The notes beneath the pieces are model-generated. The model ran no database searches. It saw nothing but the letters and a program-made list of their open reading frames with translations, and was not told the origin of the DNA. Position numbers and translations under genes: made by a program. This document shows positions 32,743-44,760 of a stretch of DNA of 64,000 bases, piece after piece (within the stretch, counting starts at the first letter, position 1; each line of letters begins with the position of its first letter). Origin of the DNA: Fonsecaea monophora (lineage: Eukaryota > Ascomycota > Eurotiomycetes > Chaetothyriales > Herpotrichiellaceae); contig NW_019173939.1 in NCBI RefSeq assembly GCF_001642475.1, forward strand, positions 310,001-374,000. The letters are read 5' to 3'.

Positions 32743-34921
32743 TCAACTATTAGCCTTGCTCTTTCCTTTCTTACTCCTTTTCTTCTCCGTCTTGTCCTTG
32801 TCGGCACCCGTATGCTTGGCCTCCGCGTCATCCACCAAGCTTTTGTCTTCCTTGCCTCCACTCTGTCGACCTCCGCTGCCGATCTTCTCTAGAATGATTG
32901 CCGCACCTCTGTTCTGTCCGTCTAGCTTCCCCATGTTTCTTCTCAGCACACCCATTAGTTCTTCTTTCATCGAAAAGTTCTCAGCCTCTGACATGGCCAC
33001 AATAACGAAACTATTGGGTCCATTTGCCCAGGCCACGAGTTCCTCGTCCCCGCCCTTCGATCGGATCTTTTGAAATAACAACTCGTCAAATTTCAAAGGA
33101 GGATCGATCAGTTGGATCGAGTTCGTCGTTTTGTTGAAGCGTCCACCTTGTACGAGAGCCTTGAGCATGCGGCCCACTGCTGGCATAGCAAGAAGCTTGT
33201 CGGTTTCTTCTTGCTGTTCTTTCTCCTCAGGCGCCTCGGTTGCCAAATCGGCAATCGCACCTAAAGCGCCCTGTACATCACCAACCCCAGCACAACCAAA
33301 CACTACCTCGGTAATGAACTGACAACCAAAAGTCGACTGTGCGAGATGACGCACTTGGTGTGTGATGAGGTCGAGGAGAGGCTGGGCAATGTTCTTCACC
33401 AATTCAATGCGGCGTGTCTCTGGATCCTTCTTGGATGTTTCTTTGCGGATCTCACGAACCTCCGAGATGAGTGCAGCTGTTTCATTCCCTAGAAGCCACT
33501 TTGGTGCCTCAGGGGACATGAGATAAAGCAGCGGAATACGCGCGGTAAGGTGTTCCGTCTGTGCGAGCAACTCCTGCTCCCTTGCTTCAATTTCAAGGTC
33601 TTTGCTCAGAAGTTCCGGAAAGATGGTCTTTGAAGTCATCACAGTATCATCAACAACTTCATACGCCGTCAACAGCACACTGTGACCATACTGGTCGCCC
33701 GCGAGGAGTTTGATGTGCGTCTTGAAAAACTTCAATATGCCCCTTCGATCCTTTGAGTTCCCGTGGGCTAGGCAAAGACACAGCAATCGAGACCCTGACT
33801 TTGTGAAAGCGAGGTTCTTGTAGATGTCTCCTTCCTCGTCATCGCGGAGCATGGAGAAGAATTCAGTGACTTCTGGACTCCCGGGTTTGCAATTCAAAAA
33901 GTACTGGAGCAGGGCGTCATGAAGGATCGTAAAACCTGTGGTCTTCTTTTGAACAAGCTGGTTCGTCATTTCGTGCAGATGAGACATGATGGGGTTTCTC
34001 TTTTCGGGGTGCTCGGCAAGAATGTCGGAAAGTACACCTGTTACTTGCTCATCTCTCGATGTGTTGCCCGTCTGTGACTTGCCGAAGATGACAAACTCCG
34101 GGCCGTACCATTCTCTGAGCATGATGGCCTTTTGATGCTTCGTTGCAATGGTCCTGTAGATGTCGTCCACGATCCAACTTGCTTCAGGATGGCGGATCAG
34201 TCTTTTCACGTGGCCGTAGAATTCTTCGACGACAGCATCCCGACTTTCATCGTCACCCACGACCATCTTTGCTATTAAGAACTTGGCATATTTGGACTCG
34301 GCCAGCTCTCTGTAACTTCCCTTCAACTCTGTTGTAATCTGTTTTCTCTGGTCCGGAGTCGCATATTTCAAGGCACATTGGATAACCCGCACAGAATCAT
34401 GTTTGAACACGAAATCCTTGACACGCCCTGATATGATCTGAAAGAGTTCTGTGACTAACTCGTCCCGTTCTTGCTTGGGAACGTGGGATTTGCGACGCAG
34501 TCGCTCCCATATCTTCTTTGACCGAGCGATGGAGTCGGCGTGAGGTTTGGCAGCCTTGCGGCCTTGTGCGAGGGCCTTTTGCTTCGCGTGGGCTTCGCGA
34601 GAGGTCTGGCCTATTTACGCATTTGAAGTCAGCAACGACGGATCTCTGTCTCGGCTCCGATAGAGGCGGTGTGCTCATGCACATACCATTTAAAAAAGTT
34701 TCTGATTTTTCAGACGCATTCTGAGTCGTAGATCCATACCTCCCCTCGGATCTCTTCGAAGTTCCTTTTATTGAGTCCGCCGCCGAAGTGTTCTTTGCCT
34801 GGTCGAAGGCTTCAGCTCCTTGCGCAGGCGCATCCGTGGCTCTTGAGTGACCCTTGTTCAGTCTGGCCCTTTTGGAGGCTGTAGAGTCGGAACCCTCATT
34901 TTGCCGCTTGCTTGCTGCCAT
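32743..34921 (-). CDS. PUF6: Pumilio-family ribosome biogenesis factor Puf6
   Basis: Two exons, 34921-34687 and 34610-32743, 700 residues. The N-terminal 80 residues are basic and Ser/Thr-rich with nuclear-localisation character. Degenerate pumilio repeats run from about residue 110 to 470, for example VFKHDSVRVIQCALKYA and SKYAKFLIAKMV with the aromatic/basic RNA-contact pattern. A CPL domain follows (about 480-640), with HLAQSTFGCQFITEVVF and NSFVIVAMSEAENF, then a Lys-rich tail. In yeast Puf6 acts in the nucleolus in 60S subunit assembly and in ASH1 mRNA repression; nucleolar function is the conserved part. The GTATGT donor and the AAT-G|GC junction are clean. The length agrees with the family. 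Confidence 0.93.
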
Positions 34922-35440
34922 GTTGAATCTGTGTTCGGTCACTGGCAGTTCTGTGCGGTCAGTTGACTTAGCACCATGGAAATCATCGAACTTTTTTTTT
35001 GAGAGGGTCGAATTTCTGGCAAACAGGACAAACAAGGCAAAAGTCGATAGTTTGGTGCTTGGCGTATTTCTCTGTTTACAGTACATACGGTGCCCACCCC
35101 ACGTTGGACGGTGGGCCATGGTCCTTTGGAGGGAGCGGAAGATCTACTCCGTACTATATAGGCCATGCGGAGTCCTCAACGATACTGAATCTTCCTCTAT
35201 TTCTTCTCTGTGTGCTTTTCGGGCATGAACTCCGAAACCTGACATCCCTCGGTCTTGTCGTCATCCACTCCATTTAAAAATCTACGAGAACTTTGGAAAT
35301 CAACCCCCTGGCTCTGTGAGTACCTGTTTTCTCCGCTTCAATCCACCCCTTTTACTTGCTGTAGTCTATCCACGATTCTCTATTGTAACTAGCCACAAGT
35401 CGACTTTGATCACTGCGGGGGAAAAGTGTCGAGCACGCGC
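34922..35440. other. Promoter region of PUF6
   Basis: 519 bp between the PUF6 start and the stop of the symporter gene (both minus). It contains a 10-T run near 34990. No gene. Confidence 0.45.
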
Positions 35441-37869
35441 CTAGTGCGCGAAGCGGAAGTCCAGCCTCTTGTTTCCTGCGTCCGTCGTGGTTTCGAGATA
35501 GTGGAGTCGCTCCTGCAAACGCGTGGGTCAGCAAAGACTGCCTGATTTGGTCTCGTGTGGAGCGAGAAAAATAATGTACCTCTGAGCTCATCGCATTCCA
35601 TTTCTTCTCGCGGGTGTGGTTGCGCCAGATGTAGTAGAGCTTGACACACCCGTACAATCCGATGGTTCCCGCGCAGATGGCAGTCAGTTGCCTATTGCCT
35701 CGCCGATCTGTAGAAATCCACGGTCAGCCATGTACGACGTAAGAAAGAAAGATCACGAAGATCGTCGTTCCGCCCGGTGGGGGAGCTAGGTTCAGCAATT
35801 GGTTTTTGGCGGGTGGGTGGTTGGAGAGGAGACAAGGCGGAAGACTCACAAACAGGACGGTCATCGGCGCGATAGATGTTGGAAAGGGCAATTCCGCCAA
35901 CCTGTACAAACATGCTAATTCAAGAGTTAGCTCAATGGACTGGGCGACGAGAAGGGAAAGGGGGATACTCACTTGTACAAAGCCGCAGAGACAGTCCTAG
36001 TTCGGACCGTGTTGGAATTCCGACTGCACCATCCCACTTGCAGAGCATGAGCTGTTGGTCACCGTTAGCCATCTGGAGGGCCGTGTTTTGTGGCGGGGTC
36101 ATGGCAGGGAGGACACAACTTACGGGAGGGCCATCCCAGCAAGACGGTCGTTATGGCATATTTCGCCCACGCTGAAGTGGTGGCCGGGATTACCGCCAGC
36201 GCGATGATATTCGGAAGAATCCAAAGTTGTCCAATAGCGCCCATCAGGGCTCTCTCATTCAAGGTCTCGGACAAATAGGTCAAGATCAACATCTGCACCG
36301 CGGTCAGCTTAGTGAGCTCAGAGTCGCGGCAAGAGCGGAGAAGAGTTCGCGACTCACAGTGACGGCGCCAATGAATTGGGTCGGAATGGTCAGCAGATTG
36401 GAATCCATGGTCCCAAATCCCAAATTTCGAAGGGTGAGAGTCAGGTATTGGTCTGGTGGGCCGGCTGGAATGTTGAAGATCAGCCCGATGAGGTAGATGG
36501 GCCACAGATCATAGTCCTTCAGAGACTTCCAGAGAAGTTTAAAATCCACGGCCTGCCGATTGTGCATATCGCCCTTGGAAGGGTCATCGCGCAGGATCCG
36601 GTTGACCATGATGACTTCCTCACGTTCGCTGAACCAACCTTTGGGACGGTACCAAGACTTGGTCTGGGTCGGAGATGCCGCCATCATGAACCAGGACCAG
36701 ATACCCACCACCAGGGTGAAGAGGCCCTCGATCAAGAAGAGCCATCTCCAACCTTCGTAGCCGTGCACGCCACGCAGACGCAAAAGACCGAACGCCAGGA
36801 TAGGGGCGATGATGTCAACGACTCGTAGTGTAACCCAGAACAAGGCCAGGCGGAAAGGAAGCTCCGAGCCTTTGAAGAAGTAGGACTGCAGAATATGGGT
36901 TAGCAACCACCTAGAATTCAAGTATAGACGTTGATCGGAGGACAGGGCATATACGTACCAAGTACAGGATCACATCGGGGATAAACCCTCCTTGAAGCAT
37001 GCCTAACAGAGCGCGGCAAGCCAAGAAGCTCGACCTCCCGCTGAGCCAGAACTGAGACGCAGCAACAATGCTCCACAAGCACATGATGGTAGGTATCTGA
37101 AACAAATCAGTAAGGAAACTTCTCCATTGGTGTGCGAACATACCCATCGGTCCGGTCCTGTCGGCGGGTCAGCATGAGCGAGTCATTTCACTAAGGTATA
37201 TGTCCGTACCTAATTTCTTGCTGACTAGTTGAGATGGAAGTTCAGCGCAGAGAAACGACACTCGGAAGACGGTGTTGCCCAGGTTGAAGTCTAGCACCCA
37301 ATCAGACCCTCGTCGGCACTGCCAAATGTAGCAAACTACCTACCATTGGTTGATAGACTCAAGTCTTCCAAGAAGTTGTCTGTATTGGCTTGGCTGAGGT
37401 TGCCTCTGTCGAGGTCCAGCGCAAAGAATGCGATGCAGGCCCAGGTGGTGACCTTCCAATCGATCTTGTTGATTAGTGGCTGCGCGATAACTCGTTAGCC
37501 CAGCTACGACAACCATGCTCCAACGTGGTCACTGACTAGCTCTTCCGCCCAGGTCCATCGTGCACTGGGGTCAAACCTATGCAGATTCTCATATTTCGCC
37601 GTGGGCTGGAAGTACTTTGCGGTTGCCGGGTCATCATAGATGGATGGCTGGGTTGCGATTTGCTGGAGATCACGGTGTTGTTTCTTCCTCCAGAGAGTTG
37701 TGATGGGAAGCGTCGGCGGTACCGTCTTCTCAAGCTCATGCTGGGCAAGAATTCTTTCGCGGACCGCCTCCAGCTTCTCCTCCTGATCTTCAGGAGTGCC
37801 GCGCACTTCTGGAGTCGAGGCAGAGATTGGAGTGTCTGTCCAAACAGCTTCTTTCTTCTCTGAACTCAT
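35441..37869 (-). CDS. MFS anion:cation symporter (Dal5/Tna1-like), 11 exons
   Basis: Eleven exons on the minus strand: 37869-37537, 37479-37344, 37290-37210, 37157-37144, 37096-36959, 36885-36358, 36292-36124, 36051-35973, 35914-35850, 35707-35580, 35512-35441; 580 residues with all phases consistent. The protein has 12 predicted membrane helices of the ACS family: WAEELPLINKIDWKV before helix 1, LDLDRGNLSQANTDNF, then LCAELPSQLVSKKLGPDRW, RALLGMLQGGFIPDVILYL, and the family C-terminus YIWRN...TTTDAGNKRLDFRFAH. It probably imports an organic anion such as allantoate, nicotinate or a related acid across the plasma membrane; the substrate cannot be fixed. Exon 4 is only 14 nt. No biosynthetic neighbours hint at the substrate. 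Confidence 0.85.
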
Positions 37870-40735
37870 ATTGGCCACCTAACTGCAGTAGAGCGAGGAA
37901 GATTCCTGCTTGTCTTTGCCTGTAATTTTGAGTACAAGATGAACAAACTCGGGACAGGCATGAGAGTGGTGGGCTTAAATACACCCTCGTGCTGGGGACT
38001 TCGGAACCACATGGATGAATGCCATGCAACTTCATGCATGGTGTAAATTTTGTGAATATGTCGCGATAGACAGGATGGCAAGTCTGGAATGCCTAGGACT
38101 TCGATTCTGCATATACTCCAGTGATCAACGGCCTGATTCTGCAGTGATAACGAGACCCTTGGTTTGGCGGAAGTCGAGCGGAGGCGGCCAAAATATGCCC
38201 AGAACTTGGCATTGGTGAGTGCAATGCTAGGCATAATGACGAGCTCACCAGACAACATTATGCAGGGCGGAACTGCTTCAGAACGATGGGTTTGGTCGAA
38301 TTTTCACTTCCAGGATCAAGGATCCCACGTTTGTCGTAGAGGCGACAAACCTTTCAAGAGCGACCAGCTCCTCGGGACAGCGGCGAATCAACCCTTACAG
38401 TCCTGCATCTATTTTGAAGCTGGAATTTCCAGCGAGGTACCACTGTAGTGTCAGACACCACCGTGGTTCAAGCTGAACACACTGTCACAAGTGGCAACGG
38501 GCATTTTCAGAAGCAGGACCAACACCATCCTTCAACAGCTCGCAATGGAGATTCCGAGGAGCTGGCCACTCAAGACATGTTGAAAGGTAGGAACTGATGT
38601 GTACTGCGTATTGTTTCACACGCTCTGACTTTATGGTCATCGCCTTGGTCTTCTCCCTCGGCATCTTCTTCAGAGAGGAGATGAGAAGTTCACATTGGCC
38701 TTGGATGATGGTGGAGGATCCTCCGGCGTCTAGTCCACCATTCACGCCAATCAACAGGTGACAATTTGGCATCATGTCTGAGATAGACCCAAGATAGCAT
38801 TCAGGCTCCGGATCCATAATTCGATTCATAGTGATTTCATTCTTAGCTTCGTCGGGGGTTGGCTCACAAAGTCCCTCGAGCAAATTGACTCGGCAATTCT
38901 CGAGTCAAGCATCTTCTCCACGTGAGCGTCAAATCGTGAGTAGCCTTCCCAAGATTCGTTCATGGAGTCGTTCATGGCTTCTTCAACTTCCATAATAGGT
39001 AGCATGATAAGTAGTACCGAGTAAATAGGTGGGAGATAGTAGAGCCGCGAGGTGTGTTTAATTATACTAAGAACTAACAACTGTTAAAACGAGCGAACGA
39101 CCTCATAACTAACACAAATAGTCAAAAAGGGTTTAGCTGTCTTTTGAAGATTTGTCTTTTCTAATGTAGACTAGCGTGATTATAGGGGTGACCACAGTCG
39201 CTGACTAAGACAAGAAAGGTACCCCTGTTGGGGGCCTGTGGGTGCCCAAGGTGCCCTGTCGTGCCTGCGTCCTCTGCAACCAGCTTGCCAGGTAGATTTT
39301 TGATTGCAACGTCATTGCCTCGTAATATTATCTTGCAAGCTCCAATTTTTTCTCAACTCTTGGCCGCACCTTGCTGCACCTCGCCGTACCTTGCTGCAGC
39401 CAACACCCTCCAGCACCAAATTTATTCCAATGACATGAGAAGTGTCAGACGCCCCTGGGGATGCCACTCTTGAGCTGGCCAGTTGTGAGGAGCCTAAGCT
39501 TTGTCCGTGAATGGGCTGTCAGCCGATTGCAATTATTCACAGATTGAATGTTGTCGGTTGTGTTACACTGGACTCCAAATACTAGCAAAGTGAGGTTTGA
39601 GATACCTTGAACGTGCTCGGAAAATGGGGAACGTGGGTGTTGGTCTGGGCACAACTGGGGCATGCCGAATCGAACAGATGCTCGCTCGGTAATTACAAGG
39701 CATCAAGAGCCCACAGGTCTTGGCTCATTACGCCTTGAACACGACTGATGCGCGGTTGATGCACGAGCAAAAGATGCCGGTCTTGCACCTATCAGTACGC
39801 TCGAGTATCTGAAGCCTCCACTACTGTCAGGGGACATGTCCTGCAAGGCAACGAGCGAGTGGATCTTATGCCTCAGTAGGACGCAACCATCCCTGTCTCA
39901 TGACCACGGAATTGTTCTGCTGGGAACGTGGCGTCTTCAGATCCCAACGACATGCGATACTACAACGGTGAACCTAGAACACCCGCGACTCGATTTCTTG
40001 CAACAACATTTATCAAAGGTGTTCAATGGGAAAACCGTAGTGCTCCATGGCGTCGGTGCTGTCTTTCGTTAACCCACCGACTATGGAGCCATCGGGTTTG
40101 CCATTCGCTCGAGGAGCTCTTCATTATTCGCCCGAATACGGTGCCTGAATAGGCGAAGCAGATCACGTCCTATTAGACCTTCCAACACCTCCGAAACGGG
40201 GTTCATAGCGTTGGCCTGCATGCATCAGGGGTTTCATCTTTGGATATCATCCTCTCTCATTGCTCGTACTTGAAGTTTGATGCATGTCAGCTACCAACTA
40301 TTCATCACTGTTCGCCTTGGATCAGTACCGACCGCTCAGCCTCACCAGTCTTCAGGCTCTGCTGGCTAAGAGCATTGTTCAAGGGCTGCACAAAGGAGTG
40401 GGCCCTTTAATCGGGATTGTGTGGAAGGGACTGATTAACTGCGTTGGTTCATCTTGGGTGGTCCACGGCACTATACAATGCACACTGAGACCGGATTCAA
40501 CTGTTTGAAGACCTTTCACTTGTCTACCTCTCCTTTCTTTCACTCCCGTCGTCTTTGTTGCGCTTCGACCACAACTCGCTCCTTGTGTGGCTCACGCTCA
40601 TCGATTCACCTAGAATACGTGATACGATCTGACAAGTCAAATTTGTCTCAAACCATTCTTTTGTCTGGCTTATTTGATGCTCTTGCCTCCGGTGGCCTTT
40701 CTGAGTCTTACTAAGTCTGGACCGCGAACTGCAAC
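37870..40735. other. 2.9-kb gene-poor region
   Basis: No intact gene. A possible frameshifted relic lies at 38485-39040. Around 38990-39200 the sequence is rich in TAG/ATA/TTA words and more AT-rich than its surroundings. The last 300 bp probably hold the promoter of the C2H2 gene at 40736. Confidence 0.45.
38485..39040 (-). pseudogene. Possible frameshifted gene relic
   Basis: Two minus-strand open frames overlap by about 58 bp (39080-38826 and 38883-38485) and together read like one acidic, Met/Glu-rich protein that changes frame near 38880 without a recognisable splice pair. The upstream part contains MEVEEAMNDSMNESWEGYSR; the downstream part GSISDMMPNCHLLIGVNG. I recognise no family. It may be a decayed gene, an unresolved intron or chance. 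Confidence 0.22.
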
Positions 40736-42286
40736 ATGGATCCCAGCAAACCCGGATTTCCTCTAAGCTGGCAAAGGCAATCACCGGCTCAGCCTTTCAT
40801 GATGTCACCTGCGACGGAGTCGTCCAGTCAGTTCGAGCTTTCTCATATGGGATCCGGTAGCCCTTACTACGATCATCAATTGGCCGGAGGTGATGTGAGA
40901 AAAATATTACAACGCTTTCGGTTCGATGGACTGGCCCGTTCAACCATCTTATATCTTCTCAGGCCGGAAAATATCATCCAGTTCTCCAAAATAGCCACGG
41001 TGAATAAAATCGTCCTCCAAACCGAATTAGATCGCGTCTATCCAGAGCAGTTGCGGTCGAATGCACCGAGATTAACTCAGGCGCCGGAAATGTGTTATCC
41101 ATTTGGTGTTCCTAATCTCGGCTCTAGCCAATCTCAATTGTCGACCTCGACAGACCCGGGCACCGCCACAACCGAATTTTACACGCCAGAACTCGGAAGC
41201 CAGTTTCAAGGACGAAATCTGCATCCGAATTGGATGTCTCCTCCGGAAGGGATGAAGGCGATGACTTCTAGGGATACGGCCATTCACAGGAACAATCCCC
41301 CGATCGCCTTGACGAACACCCGCTCTGCGCAGCCTCAAGGGCTGGATTCGCTTCTGGCCCCAAACCCAACAATGATAGCCTCTTCGTATCTCCAATATCC
41401 CCTATCAGATGCTCCGAGACCGTCTGATGTTGCCAATGCTGGCATGCATAACATGGCGCCGAATTCTACAATCTACTACAGCACAGGTGGAAACCCAGTA
41501 CTAGGATATGAATCACTGGTGGATATCGCTGGTTCGACTCATCTGCTAGGCCACGAAAGCACCGCTAAAAAGGACCAGGACAAGTATCCCTGTTCGGAGC
41601 CAGGTTGTTCAAAGGAGTTTGTGCGCCCAGTCGAGCTGAGGAACCACTTGAAAGGGGACCACGAACAGGACGACACCTACTTCTGTCAACACCAAGATTG
41701 TACCTTCGAGAATCACCGGCATGCGTCCTGGGCACGACACCACAGCAGGGAACACAACTCATGCAAGAAGGGCGACGCGTGTGTCAAGACCACCCACAAG
41801 CGAAAGAAAATGTACTGGGGCTGTTCGATCTGTGTGCACCTGTCGATCGATGTGACCTCCCATGTTGAACACCACCTGCGTCATTTCAAGGACGGATCGA
41901 CACGATCTAGCGATATCAAATATTCCACCATGATTCTGAGCCTGCTCTCCCAAGAAGCAACCCAGGATGAATGGGAAGAACGCTGCAAGGGGATGTCCAT
42001 CCAGGATGGTAAATATCACCGTTCGCTGACGTCCTCCACCTGCGGGAACATTCGAGAGGCGCTCGAGTATGGGAAGTATCGAGACCTCGATCTTTCCCAG
42101 CCTAATGTTGCAGATCAACTCCTGGACGAAGTGGTTAGCTTGATATCCCGCAAACGCAAAAGGGACGTGTCTGGTATGCCGAATCTCGACAACTCATATT
42201 ATGCCTTGTCGTACCCTGGTCCCAGTCCCGCGAACAATGATACAGTTTTCTTCAATGCCAATCCCGGATTCGATGAACCCTACTGA
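40736..42286 (+). CDS. C2H2 zinc-finger protein, paralogue A
   Basis: Single exon, 516 residues. Two C2H2-type fingers lie in tandem at about residues 284-340: YPCSEPGCSKEF...H-x4-H and FCQHQDCTFENH...H-x4-H, followed by a third irregular Cys/His module (CKKGDACVKTTHKRKK, then WGCSICVHLSIDVTSHVEHHLRHF, about 345-385). The N-terminus is Ser/Pro/Gln-rich with a helix GGDVRKILQRFRFDGLARS near residue 45. After the fingers, a conserved helical region reads SDIKYSTMILSLLSQEATQDEWEERC and REALEYGKYRDLD, then a Lys/Arg cluster (SRKRKRDVS) fitting a nuclear signal. It is a probable DNA-binding regulator of unknown target. The same finger and post-finger layout recurs in the gene at 44761. Confidence 0.8.
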   Translation: MDPSKPGFPLSWQRQSPAQPFMMSPATESSSQFELSHMGSGSPYYDHQLAGGDVRKILQRFRFDGLARSTILYLLRPENIIQFSKIATVNKIVLQTELDRVYPEQLRSNAPRLTQAPEMCYPFGVPNLGSSQSQLSTSTDPGTATTEFYTPELGSQFQGRNLHPNWMSPPEGMKAMTSRDTAIHRNNPPIALTNTRSAQPQGLDSLLAPNPTMIASSYLQYPLSDAPRPSDVANAGMHNMAPNSTIYYSTGGNPVLGYESLVDIAGSTHLLGHESTAKKDQDKYPCSEPGCSKEFVRPVELRNHLKGDHEQDDTYFCQHQDCTFENHRHASWARHHSREHNSCKKGDACVKTTHKRKKMYWGCSICVHLSIDVTSHVEHHLRHFKDGSTRSSDIKYSTMILSLLSQEATQDEWEERCKGMSIQDGKYHRSLTSSTCGNIREALEYGKYRDLDLSQPNVADQLLDEVVSLISRKRKRDVSGMPNLDNSYYALSYPGPSPANNDTVFFNANPGFDEPY

Positions 42287-44760
42287 CCGATGGTCTCCTG
42301 AGGATTGCGACACCCTCAATCCTCCTCACGTCAACGCTTTCTGGGTTCCTATCGACCCATTTCCCCTATTGTCAAATGCTCTGGATCCTCGCCTGTGAGG
42401 TGATGGATCATTTAGCAAATTCCCTTGGACTTTTTTGGTTCCTCAATTCACTTCACGTTTTCCAATCAACGAGCCAGTACAACATCAACGCTCTTACGAT
42501 TCACAGAAACCTCCGAGATGGACAAGCCCCAGAATACTTAACGATACCCAGTCATGTATTCATAAGCCTACGGGTTGTCCCATTATTGTTATTGTGGAAT
42601 GGAATGAGTTGTGTGGACCTTGTACCTCTACCTGTATTATTATACTATATTTTGTCAACGGTATTGGGAATGTGGACGCTTTCTCCAGGTATGCGATTTT
42701 CTAGCATGTTAATAGGATCTTTTCTTTTTCTTTTTTTTTGGCTTTTGAAATCCTTTACGTGCCACAAAGTGCTCACCGCCTCATTCCTTTTCGACACATA
42801 AGCGAGGATTGAGGCTCTTCTTGTATGCGTTGTCATAAAGTTTGAGTAGCGTTTTGGTCAAGCGAAACGGTCCGTTTCTTAATCAGTGGCTCCTCTTTGG
42901 CTTGCTTGGTGGAGTGACTTACGGGAATACATATCCTTACCGAGTACTGGAGACTTGTCCATTGATGACAGCCCCGACAAAGTAAGGGGCCACTAGGGCA
43001 TTGCCGGTGGCCACTTCGGGCCCCAAAGGCCTAGAAGCCAAGGTGCTCCAGGCCTCCTTCTTAGGTACATACCTAGGTAGGTAGGTACGTAGAATTCAAG
43101 GTTGCGTGTGCCTGGATGCCGGGCACCTGGAGCCCCTCCGGAAACTCCCCGGAGACTTTCCGGCAGTTCAATGGGCTGTTCCTGAGAACCCCCAATATGC
43201 ACCCCAGGCACTTACTTCATCTGGAGATCCCACCTTCCACGCAGAACTCACACGGCAGCCCTTCTATTCTACCAACCCCTTTACCACCTGCAGTCTTCGA
43301 GGTAGTGGTGGACACTCGTATCCGTCTTGCTCCCACCCTCTTTTCCCCTGACGTGTCCTCAACGTCCTCGTCCCCTACTGGCTGCATCCCATTTTTTACC
43401 CACACAATTCTGCTCATGTTCCGCTCATTCAGCTCGCGCCTGGAATCCACACCCCCTTCCCAAAGGGGCTTGGAGAAGGCTGAGAAGCACTTTTACGTTA
43501 CAGGTGAGATGGAGCCCACCATGGACACTAGCTCATGAATGTTGTGCAGTTATCGGCTCGGCAGCCTAGGGAGGGAAGCGACATCTGAATCCTTCGAATT
43601 CGCCCGGTTTCAGCCTTACTTATCCTCCATTCTGGATGTCCGGAACTTGAAAACATGGCTTCTGGAGGCGACACCATGACAGGAGGCACGGTAAATTGCC
43701 GCAGTCGTCAAGAGCTTGGAGGACAAATCACGAGCGAAAATGGTTTCCTCAACAATGGATTGGTGGACTGAAAATGGAGTTCCCTGCTGTGTAACCCACG
43801 GGCGCTTGCTGAACTCTCCCAATGACACCTTTCTCGGAGAAAGAAATACGAGCTCTGCTGGGTACAGAACCCTCCCTTGTCTTTGTGGGACGTCATGTGC
43901 GCTTGTCGAAATACGGGGCTGCAACAGCTCGTCAACGCCTGAAGAAAAGGATGGTGCGCAGGATCGGTGGCTTCTGCAGCTGTCGTCAAGGACATCTTTA
44001 CCGACAACAGCGCGCCCATTGACTCTTGCTCCTCCCTGGCTCCAGATCCGGTATCCTTCATTCAAGGCGTTGCATTCAGCCCAGGACAACCCACCCCTTT
44101 TCACCGTCCACCAGTCAAAGCCCTGTTCCTGAGTGTGTAGGGAAAGCCGCCTTCTGTCCTGCCGTTGCGAGCATTTGGCTCGAAGTGGAAAGGTGCCAGT
44201 GGCGCCTTGGATACCCCATTGATCCTCCTTGCTGTGGCAGGGGTCCCACGGCAGAGAGTGCTCAAAAGCACCCCCCTCAATACGAGAGTGCTGTGAAATC
44301 GGGCAAATGCTGGACGAATGACCAGCATAGACTTTTCTCAAACCTTTCTTTTTCCCTCCTTGAATGCACCACCACGATGGGTCTAATACGTGTCGCACAT
44401 GTGATGGTGGGCAGCTGCTCGTTGAAAGCGGAGTGAGGCTCAACTCGCAAAACTATCTGCGCTCACCACCCCCCATGAATTCCTGTAATTGACCCCGTAT
44501 CTCTTTTTCTCTTCTCACGTTCAAATCCTCCTCCCTTATCCTCTGCCTGGTAGGCCTGGAAACATTCTCTCTTTTTCTTATTGCTAAGACGGTGCTTTGT
44601 GGGTTGCTTCCACTCTTTTCAGCGCGTTGGATATCTGATACTCGACCTGTCGACCCTCGCCTTCATTTCGACCAGTTCTGCGCCGGCGCAGCCCTATCCA
44701 GTCATTCCCACCCAGCCTGCAAAAGAGATACGTTCATTGTAATCACGGTCAACGGCTGCA
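42287..44760. other. Spacer between the C2H2 paralogues
   Basis: 2.5 kb. Open frames at 42376-42801 (plus) and 43616-44443 (minus, 275 codons) lack domains. It contains TACCTAGG-type repeats at about 43065-43090 and a CCGGAAA/TTTCCGG dyad at 43138-43163. The part before 44760 is pyrimidine-rich, consistent with a promoter and leader. Confidence 0.45.

Noticed and set aside
43616..44443. 275-codon minus-strand frame between the C2H2 genes
   Set aside because: Composition rich in Ser, His, Cys and Trp with no recognisable unit, and equal-sized frames on the plus strand.
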